This document shows, one piece after another, positions 39,237 to 48,424 of a stretch of 64,000 nt of DNA. Position 1 is the first letter of the stretch. The number at the start of each line of letters is the position of its first letter. This DNA comes from Rhodovulum steppense (GTDB taxonomy: Bacteria; Pseudomonadota; Alphaproteobacteria; Rhodobacterales; Rhodobacteraceae), in NCBI RefSeq assembly GCF_004339675.1, contig NZ_SLVM01000003.1:1-64000 (forward strand), given 5' to 3'. The position numbers and the translations under genes are program-made. Under the pieces are notes generated by a model that searched no databases, was not told the DNA's origin, and saw nothing but the letters and a program-made list of their open reading frames with translations.

Positions 39237-39929
39237 CTAGGCCACCGCCGCCATTTCCAGCGCGGCGGCGCAATGCACCTGCACCGTGTCGAAGACCGGC
39301 ATCGGCACATTGCCCGCATGCAGCAGCAGGCCGACCTCGGTGCAACCCAGGATCAGGCAATCGGCGCCGCGCTTGGCCAGCCGCATCGCGATGTCCTCAT
39401 AGGCGGTGCGGCTGTCGTCGCGGATCACGTCGCGGCAAAGCTCGTCATAGATGATCCGGTGCGTGGTCGCGCGGTCCTCGGGGCCGGGCAGCATCGGCGA
39501 CAGGCCCGCCGCGCGCAGCCGGTCGGTGTAGAAGCTTTGCTCCATCGTGTAGGCGGTGGCCATCAGGCCCGGCCGGGACAACCCCGCCGCCCGGATCGCC
39601 GCGGCGGTCGCGTCGGCGATATGCAGGAACGGGATCGTGACGCCCGCCATCATCGGCCCGGCCAGCTTGTGCATGGTGTTGGTGGCCAGGATCAGCAGCG
39701 AAGCACCCCCCGCCTGCAAGGCGCGCGCCTCGCGGTTCAGCAGACGGCCTGCCGCCTCCCAGTCGCCTGCGGCCTGCATCCGCTCGACCCCTGCGAAATC
39801 GAGCGAGCGGATCAGCAGTTCGGCCGAATGCAGCCCGCCCAGCCTTTCGCGCGCGCCGCGGTTCAGCGCGTCGTAATAAAGCGCGGTCGAGGCGGCGGAC
39901 ATACCGCCGAGAATGCCGATGGTCTTCAT
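39237..39929 (-). CDS. Aspartate/glutamate racemase family protein
   Basis: 230 residues, the YgeA/RacD type. TIGILGGMSAASTALYYDAL starts the protein. The first catalytic site reads ILATNTMHKL, with Thr and no Cys, while the second GCTEVGLLL has the cysteine. One-cysteine members are known among L-Asp/Glu racemases of the E. coli YgeA kind, so it is probably active. PLP-independent, cytoplasmic. Substrate may be Asp, Glu or another amino acid. Confidence 0.88.
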   Translation of the reverse strand: MKTIGILGGMSAASTALYYDALNRGARERLGGLHSAELLIRSLDFAGVERMQAAGDWEAAGRLLNREARALQAGGASLLILATNTMHKLAGPMMAGVTIPFLHIADATAAAIRAAGLSRPGLMATAYTMEQSFYTDRLRAAGLSPMLPGPEDRATTHRIIYDELCRDVIRDDSRTAYEDIAMRLAKRGADCLILGCTEVGLLLHAGNVPMPVFDTVQVHCAAALEMAAVA

Positions 39930-40034
39930 GCCTGTCTTCCCGATGTCAGCCCGGTGGTGAAACAGCGCGAATGCACGCGCAAGGCGACAAAGCGAAGCCG
40001 GCGGGCCTCCGCCGAAAGGTGCGGACGTGCCGCG

Positions 40035-40049
40035 TTAACCGCCGCTTAA
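40035..40049 (+). promoter_or_regulatory. CtrA-like binding site
   Basis: TTAACCGCCGCTTAA matches TTAA-N7-TTAA exactly and lies 23 bases before the start of the small lipoprotein gene. In this GC-rich sequence an exact match by chance is improbable. CtrA is the response regulator that in Rhodobacterales governs motility and gene-transfer-agent genes. Binding is inferred. Confidence 0.5.
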
Positions 40050-40072
40050 CCCGGTTCTGCCCCGATACCGGC

Positions 40073-40366
40073 ATGGCGCGGATGCTGCCCCTTCTGATCG
40101 TCCTGAGCCTGGCGGGCTGCGATTCGCCCGGACCGGAATTCGGCGCCCTGCCCGGCACGCGGGTCGTGGTCGAGGGGTCGCATTTCGCGGTGCGCCGCAA
40201 GGACGGCACGGCACAGGCGATCCGGCTGAACGCCGAGCATCGCCCCGGCACGATGGCGCGCGGCGCGCGGGCGATCGAACTGGGCACGGGCTGCCGGATA
40301 CGCCCCGGCTCGCTGTCCGGCGATCCGGCGGTGATCTATGCCCGCCTGAGCTGCGCGGCCCCCTGA
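40073..40366 (+). CDS. Small putative lipoprotein
   Basis: 97 residues. MARMLPLLIVLSLAGCDSPG is a clear lipoprotein signal with lipobox LAGC (Cys16). The mature part of about 80 residues contains GTRVVVEGSHFAVRRKDGTA and one later cysteine pair (Cys in GTGCRI and LSCAAP). No family recognised. The start is chosen for the signal peptide. A CtrA-like box lies just upstream. The last 31 bases overlap the convergent GNAT gene. Confidence 0.75.
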   Translation: MARMLPLLIVLSLAGCDSPGPEFGALPGTRVVVEGSHFAVRRKDGTAQAIRLNAEHRPGTMARGARAIELGTGCRIRPGSLSGDPAVIYARLSCAAP

Positions 40367-40836
40367 TCATCGCGCAGGCACAGCCCGATCCGCTTTTCCA
40401 TGAACATGTTCGAGGAGATGTCAGGATAGCCGCCGAACGGCGCGCAATCCTGATAGCCCATCCGGCGGTATAGCTGCACCGCCGCCGCCAGCGCCGCACC
40501 GGTTTCCAACCGCAGAAGCCCCAGCCCGATATCGCGGGCGGCGGCCTCCAGATCCTCCATCAACGCGCGGCCGATGCCCTGCCCGCGCTGGGCCGTATCG
40601 ACGTAAAGCCGCTTGATCTCGCCATAATGGCCCTGATCGACCAGCGCGACGCAGCCCACGGGCGCCCCGGCGCGGCGGGCAACAAGGAACTGGGTGGATT
40701 TCGTCGCCAGTTCATCGACCGAGAAGCTGAAGCATTCCTCGGGCGGATAGACGGCCAGCAGTGCCGCCTCGCTCGCCTCGATCAAGGCCCGTCCGCAGTC
40801 GGACAGGACGGATTCGGTTGCGATGGTCACAGGCAT
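40336..40836 (-). CDS. GNAT family N-acetyltransferase
   Basis: 166 residues. The acetyl-CoA-binding motif A is IKRLYVDTAQRGQGIGRALM, with the Q/RxxGxG/A loop QRGQGIG; LYRRMGYQDCAPFGGY is the C-terminal signature. Substrate unknown. The ATG at 40836 is preferred over an upstream frame without a ribosome site. Its 3' end overlaps the convergent lipoprotein gene. It is divergent from smc. Confidence 0.88.
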   Translation of the reverse strand: MPVTIATESVLSDCGRALIEASEAALLAVYPPEECFSFSVDELATKSTQFLVARRAGAPVGCVALVDQGHYGEIKRLYVDTAQRGQGIGRALMEDLEAAARDIGLGLLRLETGAALAAAVQLYRRMGYQDCAPFGGYPDISSNMFMEKRIGLCLRDDQGAAQLRRA

Positions 40837-40997
40837 GGGGGACACCCTTTCGCAAAATCTTAACGGTGGTCGCCCGACCCGCGACAAAGGTCAAGGGGTG
40901 ACGCCGCACCGCAGCGAAAGCCACCGGCGCCGCAGGAATCGTCAGTCAATATCTTGTGGAGAAACCCCCGAAGGCGCCCAGATGCTGGGGCGAACGC

Positions 40998-41026
40998 TTG
41001 ACACCCGGGGCGACCCGGCAAAGGAT
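40998..41026 (+). promoter_or_regulatory. Candidate smc promoter
   Basis: TTGACA (40998-41003), a 17-base spacer and AAGGAT (41021-41026). The -35 is consensus and the -10 weak. It would start transcription about 30 bases before the GTG of smc. Confidence 0.45.
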
Positions 41027-41062
41027 CGAACAACCTCGCGGGAATCAGGACAGGACGGATCC

Positions 41063-44000
41063 GTGCGCTTCACCCGACTCAGGCTCAACGGTTTCAAGAG
41101 CTTCGTCGATCCCACCGATCTGGTGATCGCCGAGGGGCTGACCGGGGTTGTCGGGCCGAATGGCTGCGGCAAGTCGAACCTGCTTGAGGCGCTGCGCTGG
41201 GTGATGGGCGAGAACCGCCCGACCGCGATGCGCGGCGGCGGCATGGAAGACGTGATCTTTGCCGGTGCCGCCACGCGGCCCGCCCGCAACTTCGCCGAAG
41301 TCAGTTTGCTGATCGACAATTCCGACCGTCTGGCCCCCGCCGAGTTCAACGACAGCGACATCCTCGAGGTCGTGCGCCGGATCACCCGCGATGCGGGCTC
41401 GGCCTACAAGCTCGGCGGCAAGGAGGTGCGCGCGCGCGACGTGCAGATGCTGTTCGCCGATGCCTCGACCGGCGCACATTCCCCGGCGCTGGTCCGCCAG
41501 GGCCAGATCTCGGAACTGATCAACGCCAAACCGCGCAACCGCCGCCGCGTGCTGGAAGAGGCCGCGGGCATCTCGGGGCTTTACCAGCGTCGGCACGAGG
41601 CGGAATTGCGCCTGAACGCGGCCGAGCAGAACCTGTCCCGGGTGGATGACGTTCTGGACCAGCTTGCCCAGCAGCTTGCGCAACTGGCCCGGCAAGCCAA
41701 ACAGGCAGCGCGCTATCGCGAGATCGCCGAGGAATTGCGCCGCGCCGAGGGGCTGTTGCTGTTCCGCCGCTGGCAGGAGGCCGACAGCACCCGCGCCACG
41801 ACCGAGGCGCAACTGACCGAACGCACCCGCGCCGCCGCTGCCGCCGAGGTCGCGGCGCGCAAGGCCGGCACCGCGCGCGAGGCTGCCGAGACCGCCCTGC
41901 CGCCCTTGCGCGAGGAAGAGGCCATCGCCGCCGCGATCCTGCAACGGCTGGTCGTGCAACGCGACGCGCTGACCGAGCAGGAATCCCGCGCGCGCGCCGC
42001 GATCGAGACGCTGACAGGCCGGATCGTGCAGCTTGGCCGCGATATCGAGCGCGAGGCGGGGCTGAACCGCGATGCGGGCGAGACGCTGGCGCGGCTGGAC
42101 GAGGAAAGCGCCGCGCTCGAAGCGGCACATCACGGGCACGAGGCCGCGATGGAGATTACCAGCGCGGCCGCGCAGGAGGCCGCGTCGGTGCTGCGCGACC
42201 GCGAGGATGTGCTGGGCCAGAAGACCGAGGACATGGCCCGTCTGTCGGCCCGCCACCATTCGGCCCAGCGCCTGCGCGAGGATGCCGCCCGGACGCTGGC
42301 GCGCAACGAGGCCGAGGCCGCCGAGGCCCGCGCCGCGGTGGGCGAGGCCCAGGGCGCGCTGTCGGCGGCACGCGCGGCGGTCGATACGGCAAGCGAGCGG
42401 CAGGACCGGACGGCCGAAGCCGCCGAGGCCGCCGAAGCCGCCCTGATAGCCGCGGACGAGGCGCGCGGCGATGCCCAGGCGCGCGAGGCCGACGCCCGGG
42501 CCGACAAGGCGCAGGCCGAGGGCGAGGCGAACGCCCTGCGCGCCGAGGCAGCCGCCCTTGCCCGGCTGGTCGAGCGCGACGCGGCCGAAGGCGGCCAGGT
42601 GCTGGACCTTCTGGGCGTCGAGAAGGGCTACGAAAAGGCGCTGGGCGCCGCGCTTGCCGACGATCTGCGCGCGCCCGAGGCGCGGGACCAGGCCGCCTCG
42701 GGCTGGGCCGCCCTGCCCCCCTATGACCGGCCGCAGCCGCTGCCCGAAGGCGCGCTGCCGCTGGCCGATCATGTGAGCGTGCCGCCGGTCCTGCTGCGCC
42801 GGATCGGGCAGATCGGGCTGGTGCCGGATCGGGCGACGGGGATGCGGCTGCACCCCGCGTTGAAACCCGGTCAGCGGCTGGTCAGCGCCGAGGGCGATCT
42901 GTGGCGCTGGGATGGCTTGCGCGCAGGCGCAGGCGATGCCCCCAGCGCCGCCACGCTGCGCCTGCAACAGCTCAACCGGCTGGCCGATCTGCGCCGCGAT
43001 CTGGACACGGCGACGGCCCGGGCCGAGGCGGCGGCGCGCGCCCATCAGGGCGTGGCCGAGGCGCTGGCCGATGCGACCGAGGCCGACCGCGCCGCGCGCG
43101 AGGCCCGCCGCGCCGCCGACCGCGATCTGGCCGAGGCGGGAAGGGCGCTTTCGCGCGCCGAGGCCGACCGCGATATCGCGGCCAGTCGGCTGGAAACCGC
43201 GAAGATGGCGGTTTCGCGCCACGAGGACGAAGCCACCGCCGCGCGCACCCGCCTGCGCGAGGCCGAGGCGGCGCTGGCCGGGCTGGGTGACCTGGACGCG
43301 GCGCGGGCCGGGCTTGAGGATGTCCGCACCACGGTCGAGGCCGCGCGGATGACGATGATCACCCGCCGCGCCGCCCATGACGAACTGAAGCGCGACGCCG
43401 AGGCGCGGCAGCGCCGTCTGGTCGAGATCGCAAGGGAAGTGGCGACCTGGCGCAAGCGGCTGGACACCGCCGAGACGCGGATCGCGGAACTTGCCGAACG
43501 CAAGGCAGCGTCAGAGGCCGATCTGGAGGAAGCCGCCGCCGCGCCCGAGGAAATCGCCGCGAAGCGCGAGGAGTTGGACGCCGCGATCGGGCAGGCCGAG
43601 GACCGGCGACGGCGCGCGGCCGATGCGTTGGCCGAGGCCGAGACCGCCCTGCGCGAGGCCGACCGCGCCGCGCGCGAGGCCGAACGCGCCGCTGGCGAGG
43701 CCCGCGAGGCCCGCGCCGGAACCGAGGCCCGTGCCGAAGCCGCGCGCGAGGCCGCAGCCCAGGCCGCAGCCCGCATCGCCGAGGAAATGGAGGCGACCCC
43801 CGCCGCGCTGCTGGACCGGCTGGGCGCCGACCCCGAGCGGATGCCCTCTGCCGAACAGATCGAGCATGACGTCACCCGGCTGAAACGCCAGCGCGAGGCG
43901 CTGGGCGCGGTGAACCTGCGCGCCGAGGAAGATGCCCGCACCGTGCGCGTCGAGCACGAGACACTGGCCACCGAAAAGCGCGATCTGGAAGAGGCGATCC

Positions 44001-44521
44001 GCGCGCTGCGCTCTGGCATTGCCAGCCTCAATCGCGAGGGGCGCGAGCGGCTTCTGACCGCGTTCGAGCAGGTCAATTCCAACTTCGCGATGCTGTTCAC
44101 GCATCTGTTCGGCGGCGGCGAGGCGCGGCTGGTGCTGGTGGAATCCGACGATCCGCTGGAGGCGGGGCTCGAGATCATGTGCCAGCCGCCGGGCAAGAAG
44201 CTCTCGACCCTGTCGCTTCTGTCGGGGGGCGAGCAGACGTTGACGGCGCTGGCGCTGATCTTCGGCGTGTTCCTTGCAAACCCGGCCCCGATCTGCGTTC
44301 TCGACGAGGTGGACGCGCCGCTGGACGACGCCAACGTCACGCGCTTCTGCGACATGCTCGACGAGATGACGCGCCGGGCCGATACGCGCTTTCTCATCAT
44401 CACCCACCACGCGATCACCATGAGCCGGATGAACCGGCTGTTCGGTGTGACCATGGCCGAGCAGGGCGTCAGCCAGCTTGTTTCCGTCGATCTGAGCCGG
44501 GCCGAGGCGCTGGTCGCCTGA
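41063..44521 (+). CDS. smc: Chromosome segregation protein SMC
   Basis: 1152 residues, full length. Walker A GPNGCGKS is at 31-38 after MRFTRLRLNGFKSFVDPTD; two long coiled coils, exceptionally rich in Ala, Glu and Arg, flank a hinge around 500-650. The C-terminal head has the signature LSGGEQTLTALALIFG and Walker B ICVLDEVDAPLDD. SMC with ScpA and ScpB condenses and orients chromosomes. The start is a GTG at 41063, because the family begins at this strand; the open frame continues upstream without any resemblance. The Ala/Arg codon bias creates very long antisense frames that are not genes. Confidence 0.96.
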   Translation: MRFTRLRLNGFKSFVDPTDLVIAEGLTGVVGPNGCGKSNLLEALRWVMGENRPTAMRGGGMEDVIFAGAATRPARNFAEVSLLIDNSDRLAPAEFNDSDILEVVRRITRDAGSAYKLGGKEVRARDVQMLFADASTGAHSPALVRQGQISELINAKPRNRRRVLEEAAGISGLYQRRHEAELRLNAAEQNLSRVDDVLDQLAQQLAQLARQAKQAARYREIAEELRRAEGLLLFRRWQEADSTRATTEAQLTERTRAAAAAEVAARKAGTAREAAETALPPLREEEAIAAAILQRLVVQRDALTEQESRARAAIETLTGRIVQLGRDIEREAGLNRDAGETLARLDEESAALEAAHHGHEAAMEITSAAAQEAASVLRDREDVLGQKTEDMARLSARHHSAQRLREDAARTLARNEAEAAEARAAVGEAQGALSAARAAVDTASERQDRTAEAAEAAEAALIAADEARGDAQAREADARADKAQAEGEANALRAEAAALARLVERDAAEGGQVLDLLGVEKGYEKALGAALADDLRAPEARDQAASGWAALPPYDRPQPLPEGALPLADHVSVPPVLLRRIGQIGLVPDRATGMRLHPALKPGQRLVSAEGDLWRWDGLRAGAGDAPSAATLRLQQLNRLADLRRDLDTATARAEAAARAHQGVAEALADATEADRAAREARRAADRDLAEAGRALSRAEADRDIAASRLETAKMAVSRHEDEATAARTRLREAEAALAGLGDLDAARAGLEDVRTTVEAARMTMITRRAAHDELKRDAEARQRRLVEIAREVATWRKRLDTAETRIAELAERKAASEADLEEAAAAPEEIAAKREELDAAIGQAEDRRRRAADALAEAETALREADRAAREAERAAGEAREARAGTEARAEAAREAAAQAAARIAEEMEATPAALLDRLGADPERMPSAEQIEHDVTRLKRQREALGAVNLRAEEDARTVRVEHETLATEKRDLEEAIRALRSGIASLNREGRERLLTAFEQVNSNFAMLFTHLFGGGEARLVLVESDDPLEAGLEIMCQPPGKKLSTLSLLSGGEQTLTALALIFGVFLANPAPICVLDEVDAPLDDANVTRFCDMLDEMTRRADTRFLIITHHAITMSRMNRLFGVTMAEQGVSQLVSVDLSRAEALVA

Positions 44522-44527
44522 CCGGCC

Positions 44528-45517
44528 TCACGCGGCTTTCAGCCGGTCCCGGCCATGCGGCGCCAGCCAGTCGATCCGCGGGCCCGTGGGCAGGATCCGG
44601 TGCGGATTGATGCTGTCATGGCTGTAATGGTAGTGGCGCACGATATGGCCGAAATCGGTCGTCGCGGCGACGCCGGGCCATTGATAGAGCTCGCGGGTAT
44701 AGGCCCAGAGGTTCGGGAAATCGGCCAGCCGGTTCCGGTTGCACTTGAAATGCCCGTGATAGACCGGATCGAAGCGCACCAGCGTGGTGAACAGCCGCCA
44801 ATCGGCCTCGGTGATCCGCACGCCCATCAGGTAGCGCCTTGTGGCAAGCCGATCCTCCAGCCAGTCGAGGCTGTCGAACAGCGCCGCAACGGCCTCGTCA
44901 TAGGCGGCTTGCGTGGTGGCAAAGCCCGCCTTGTAGACGCCGTTGTTCACGCTGTCATAGATGCGCTCGTTCAGCGTCTCGATCTCGGCGCGCAGGGCCG
45001 CGGGCCAGTAATCGTCGCGGTTGCCGGTGATGCCGTCGAAGGCCGAATTGAACATCCGGATGATCTCGGCCGATTCGTTCGAGACGATGGTGCCGCGCGT
45101 CCTGTCCCACAGGACGGGCACCGTCACCCGGCCCGAAACGTCGGGTTTCGCGCGTGTATAGATGTCGCGCAGAAAGGGCAGTCCGTGCAGGCTGTCGCCT
45201 GTCGCGCCGGGGAAATCGGTGGCGAAGGTCCAGCCATCGTCCAGCATGTCGGGATGCACGACCGAAACGCCGATATGCTCCGTCAACCCCTTGAGCGCGC
45301 GGAAGATCAGCGTGCGATGCGCCCAGGGACAGGCAAGCGAGACGTAAAGGTGATAGCGCCCGCTTTCGGCCGGAAACCCGCCCTCGCCCGAGGGGCCTGG
45401 GGCGCCATCGGCCGTGATCCAGTTGCGAAACCCGGCGGTGGAACGCACGAAACGCCCGCCGCTTTCGGCGGTGTCATACCAGCCCGGATGCCATTTTCCG
45501 TCGATCAGTTGACCCAT
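44528..45517 (-). CDS. Glutathionyl-hydroquinone reductase (Xi-class GST)
   Basis: 329 residues, the size of the YqjG/PcpF type. The active-site CPWAHR motif with Cys63 is at 63-68 and LPFLRDIY, TVPVLWDRT and IVSNESAEIIRMFN are the thioredoxin-fold continuation. These enzymes remove glutathione from glutathionyl-hydroquinones. The start is the ATG at 45517 with a near-perfect AAAGGAGGATGAT ahead of it. It is convergent with smc, with only 6 bases between stops. Confidence 0.93.
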   Translation of the reverse strand: MGQLIDGKWHPGWYDTAESGGRFVRSTAGFRNWITADGAPGPSGEGGFPAESGRYHLYVSLACPWAHRTLIFRALKGLTEHIGVSVVHPDMLDDGWTFATDFPGATGDSLHGLPFLRDIYTRAKPDVSGRVTVPVLWDRTRGTIVSNESAEIIRMFNSAFDGITGNRDDYWPAALRAEIETLNERIYDSVNNGVYKAGFATTQAAYDEAVAALFDSLDWLEDRLATRRYLMGVRITEADWRLFTTLVRFDPVYHGHFKCNRNRLADFPNLWAYTRELYQWPGVAATTDFGHIVRHYHYSHDSINPHRILPTGPRIDWLAPHGRDRLKAA

Positions 45518-45603
45518 ATCATCCTCCTTTGCAGGACCGAGATAGGGGCGCGGGCGGCGCGCTGCCTCCCCGCTCGACGCGCAAGAGCCCTGCGCAGACG
45601 CAC

Positions 45604-46143
45604 CTAGGGCAGGATGTCGACCGGGGTTCCCAGCGGCACGACGCGCCAAAGCTCGTCCATTTCGGCATTGCTCAGCGCGATGCAACCCGCCGTCCAGTCA
45701 TGGCCAAGGCGGCGGTCCTGGGGAATGCCCGGCGGCTGGCCGTGGATGAAGATGTCGCCGCCCGGGTTCACGCCGGCCCGCGCGGCGCGGGCGCGGTCCT
45801 CGGGGCGGGGATAGTTCAGGCCCAGCGACAGGTGATAGCCGCTTTGCGGATTGCGCCGGTCGATGTGAAACCGGCCCTCGGGCGTGCGGCCATCGCCCTG
45901 CGCCTGCTTGTGCCCCTCGGGGTCAAAGCCCAGGGCGATCGCGTAGCTGCGCACCGGCAGGTCGCCGACGAACAGGGTCATGCGGCGATCCGACTTCACC
46001 ACTTCGATCCGGTCGACGGGGCCGGTCAGCGGCGGGGGTGGTGCAGGCATGCGCGGCGCGATCAGGCCCAGCGCCAGGACAACCGCGCCCGCCGCCAGAA
46101 GCGCCAGCGCCAGATGGCTGAAAAGCCCCGCGATCCGTTTCAT
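45604..46143 (-). CDS. L,D-transpeptidase (YkuD) family protein
   Basis: 179 residues. A membrane anchor or signal (about 7-29) is followed by a YkuD domain with FIHGQPPG and the catalytic GHDWTAGCIALSN, whose cysteine is the nucleophile. It likely makes 3-3 peptidoglycan cross-links or attaches proteins in the periplasm. The start overlaps the upstream aminotransferase stop by four bases; the pair may be co-transcribed without functional link. Confidence 0.92.
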   Translation of the reverse strand: MKRIAGLFSHLALALLAAGAVVLALGLIAPRMPAPPPPLTGPVDRIEVVKSDRRMTLFVGDLPVRSYAIALGFDPEGHKQAQGDGRTPEGRFHIDRRNPQSGYHLSLGLNYPRPEDRARAARAGVNPGGDIFIHGQPPGIPQDRRLGHDWTAGCIALSNAEMDELWRVVPLGTPVDILP

Positions 46144-47309
46144 TGCAGGTCGGCAAAGGACGCCTGCAACCGTTCGACCGCCTGCGCGACGCGGGCGCGG
46201 GACGTGGCGATGTTGAACCGCAGGAAGCATTCGCCCCCGGCCCCGAAGGTCGGCCCATGGTTCGCGGCGATCCTGGCGCCCTTCTCGACGCGCGCGGTAA
46301 ACTCGGCCGCCGTCATGCCGGTGCCCGCGAAATCGACCCAGGCCAGATAGGTCGCCTCCAGCGGCATGGACGCAAGCCCCGGGATGGCGTTCACGCCCGC
46401 GTCGAACAGCCGCCGGTTGCCGTCGAGATAGACCATCAGCGCGTCGATCCATTCCGCGCCCTCGGGCGAATAGGCGGTGGTTGCCATCTCGATCCCGAAG
46501 GAATTGGCCGAGATCCCCAGCGCGGCCATGCGCCCGGCGAAACGGGCGCGCAGCGCCTGATCGGGGATGATGACATTGCCGCTATGGGCGCCCGCGATAT
46601 TGAAGCTCTTGGTGGTGGCGGTCAGCATCACCAGCCGCTCGCGCAGCGTCGGGTCCACCAGGTCCATGACGATGTGCTTCTGCCCCGGATAGACCAGATC
46701 GTGATGGATCTCGTCCGATACGAGGATCAGGTCATGCCGCTTGGCGAAATCGGCCAAGCCCTGCAATTCCGCGCGGCTCCAGACCCGCCCGCCGGGATTG
46801 TGCGGCGAACACAGGATCACCATGCGCGCGCCCTCGGCCAGCCCGTCGCAGGCGGCGAAATCCATCTCGTAGCGGCCATCGCGCAGCACCAGCGGACATT
46901 CCACCACGCGCCGCCCCGCCGCCCGGATCACCCGCGCGAACGCATGATAGACCGGCGTGAACAGCACCACGCCATCGCCCGGCGCGGTGAAGGCATCGAC
47001 GCACATCGCGGTGCCGTTCACCAGACCATGGGTGGTAAAGATCCAGTCGGGTTCGATCTGCCAGCCGTGGCGGCTGTGCATCCACCAGCCGATTGCCGCA
47101 CGATAGGCGCCCTCGTCGCCGTAATAGCCGTAGATCCCGTGATCGACCATCTTCTGCACGGCGGCGCCGACACAGGCGGGCGGGCGGAAATCCATGTCGG
47201 CCACCCACATCGAAATGCCGTCGGCGGCGGGCACGCCATAGATCGGCTCCATCATGTCCCATTTCATCGAATGGGTGCCGCGGCGGTCGATGATCTCGTC
47301 GAAATCCAT
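46140..47309 (-). CDS. PatB-type aminotransferase / cystathionine beta-lyase
   Basis: 389 residues, fold type I PLP enzyme of the MalY/PatB group. WVADMDFRPP near residue 36 and the PLP lysine Lys234 in TATTKSFNIAGAHSGN are typical; SDEIHHDLVY supplies the PLP aspartate. MalY/PatB proteins are C-S beta-lyases on cystathionine and related thioethers. The start is the ATG at 47309. It is coupled to the L,D-transpeptidase gene downstream. Confidence 0.92.
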   Translation of the reverse strand: MDFDEIIDRRGTHSMKWDMMEPIYGVPAADGISMWVADMDFRPPACVGAAVQKMVDHGIYGYYGDEGAYRAAIGWWMHSRHGWQIEPDWIFTTHGLVNGTAMCVDAFTAPGDGVVLFTPVYHAFARVIRAAGRRVVECPLVLRDGRYEMDFAACDGLAEGARMVILCSPHNPGGRVWSRAELQGLADFAKRHDLILVSDEIHHDLVYPGQKHIVMDLVDPTLRERLVMLTATTKSFNIAGAHSGNVIIPDQALRARFAGRMAALGISANSFGIEMATTAYSPEGAEWIDALMVYLDGNRRLFDAGVNAIPGLASMPLEATYLAWVDFAGTGMTAAEFTARVEKGARIAANHGPTFGAGGECFLRFNIATSRARVAQAVERLQASFADLQ

Positions 47310-47411
47310 GGGGGCCTCCTGCTCGTGCCGCGCCAAGCTAGCGGCTGGCCCCGCAGGCGCAAGCGTTCGTCGCATTGCAAGGCGGCCTCGATTCGCCTAA
47401 ATCCATGCGCC

Positions 47412-47933
47412 ATGAGCATCCGACCGATCCTGATCCATCCCGATCCGCGCCTGAAAACGGTGGCCGACCCCGTGTCGGACATCACGGGCGAGTTGCAGCG
47501 TCTGGCAGAGGACATGCTGGCCACCATGTATGACGCGCCGGGCATCGGCCTTGCCGCGCCGCAGGTGGGCATCCTGTCCCGCCTCATCGTGATGGATTGC
47601 GCCAAGGACGTGGGTACGCGGCCCAAACCCTTTGCCATGTTCAACCCCGAAGTGGTCTGGAAATCGGACGAGCGCAACATCCACGAGGAAGGCTGCCTTT
47701 CGGTGCCCGAGACCTATGCCGAGGTGACGCGCCCCTCCGAGGTCGTGGTGCGCTGGACCGATCCCGCGGGCGACCAGAAGGAGGAACGGTTCTCGGGCCT
47801 CTGGGCGACCTGCGTCCAGCACGAGATCGACCACCTCGATGGCATCCTGTTCATCGACTACCTCAAGCCGCTGAAACGCCAGCTCATCACGCGCAAGATG
47901 CAGAAGATCAAGCGCGACCGGGCCAGGGCGTGA
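47412..47933 (+). CDS. def: Peptide deformylase 1
   Basis: 173 residues. It removes formyl from the N-terminal Met of new proteins. All three family motifs are intact: GIGLAAPQVG (44-53), EGCLSVP with metal ligand Cys95, and QHEIDHLDG with His137, catalytic Glu138 and His141. This is the most canonical of three adjacent copies and the likely housekeeping enzyme. ATG at 47412; the stop overlaps the start of the next copy (GTGA). Confidence 0.96.
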   Translation: MSIRPILIHPDPRLKTVADPVSDITGELQRLAEDMLATMYDAPGIGLAAPQVGILSRLIVMDCAKDVGTRPKPFAMFNPEVVWKSDERNIHEEGCLSVPETYAEVTRPSEVVVRWTDPAGDQKEERFSGLWATCVQHEIDHLDGILFIDYLKPLKRQLITRKMQKIKRDRARA

Positions 47934-48424
47934 GCATCCTGCAGATCCTGCGCTGGCCGGACGAGCGGTTGCGCATGGTCTGCGCCCCGGTGGAAGAGAT
48001 CACCGACGAGATCCGCCTGCTGGTCGCGAACATGCTGGACACGATGTATGACGCGCCGGGCCGGGGTCTGGCGGCACCGCAGGTGGGCGTTCTCAAGCGG
48101 CTGTTCGTCATGGATGTGAACGGAAGGGCGGGCCCGCGCGCGCCGCGCATCTTCCTCGACCCGGTGATCGAGGCGTGGTCAGACGAGACCGCCACCGGCC
48201 CCGAGGGCTGCCTGTCGATCCCCGGTATCGTGGCCGAGATCGAGCGGCCGGTGGAAATCGCGCTGCGCTGGCGCGATATCGACGGGACCGAGCGGCGCGA
48301 GACGCTGGCGGGGTTTCCCGCGATCTGCGCCCAGCACGAGATCGACCACCTGGACGGCATCGTCACCTTGGACCGCATGGCGCCCGCGTTGCGTGCCGGG
48401 CTGGAAGAGGCCTATCGCGCATGA
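47930..48424 (+). CDS. Peptide deformylase 2
   Basis: 164 residues. Motifs are GRGLAAPQVG, EGCLSIP with Cys94, and QHEIDH with His136, Glu137 and His140, so all metal and catalytic residues are present and the protein should be active. It differs from copy 1 by a shorter C-terminus lacking the basic tail. The start is a GTG overlapping the previous stop by four bases, and its own stop overlaps the next start (ATGA). Confidence 0.92.
   Translation: MSILQILRWPDERLRMVCAPVEEITDEIRLLVANMLDTMYDAPGRGLAAPQVGVLKRLFVMDVNGRAGPRAPRIFLDPVIEAWSDETATGPEGCLSIPGIVAEIERPVEIALRWRDIDGTERRETLAGFPAICAQHEIDHLDGIVTLDRMAPALRAGLEEAYRA

Noticed and set aside
41045-44454. Very long antisense open frames (up to about 777 codons) opposite smc
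   Set aside because: The Ala/Glu/Arg-rich SMC coiled coil in GC-rich DNA leaves few stops on the other strand; the products are low complexity, with no domain or ribosome site.
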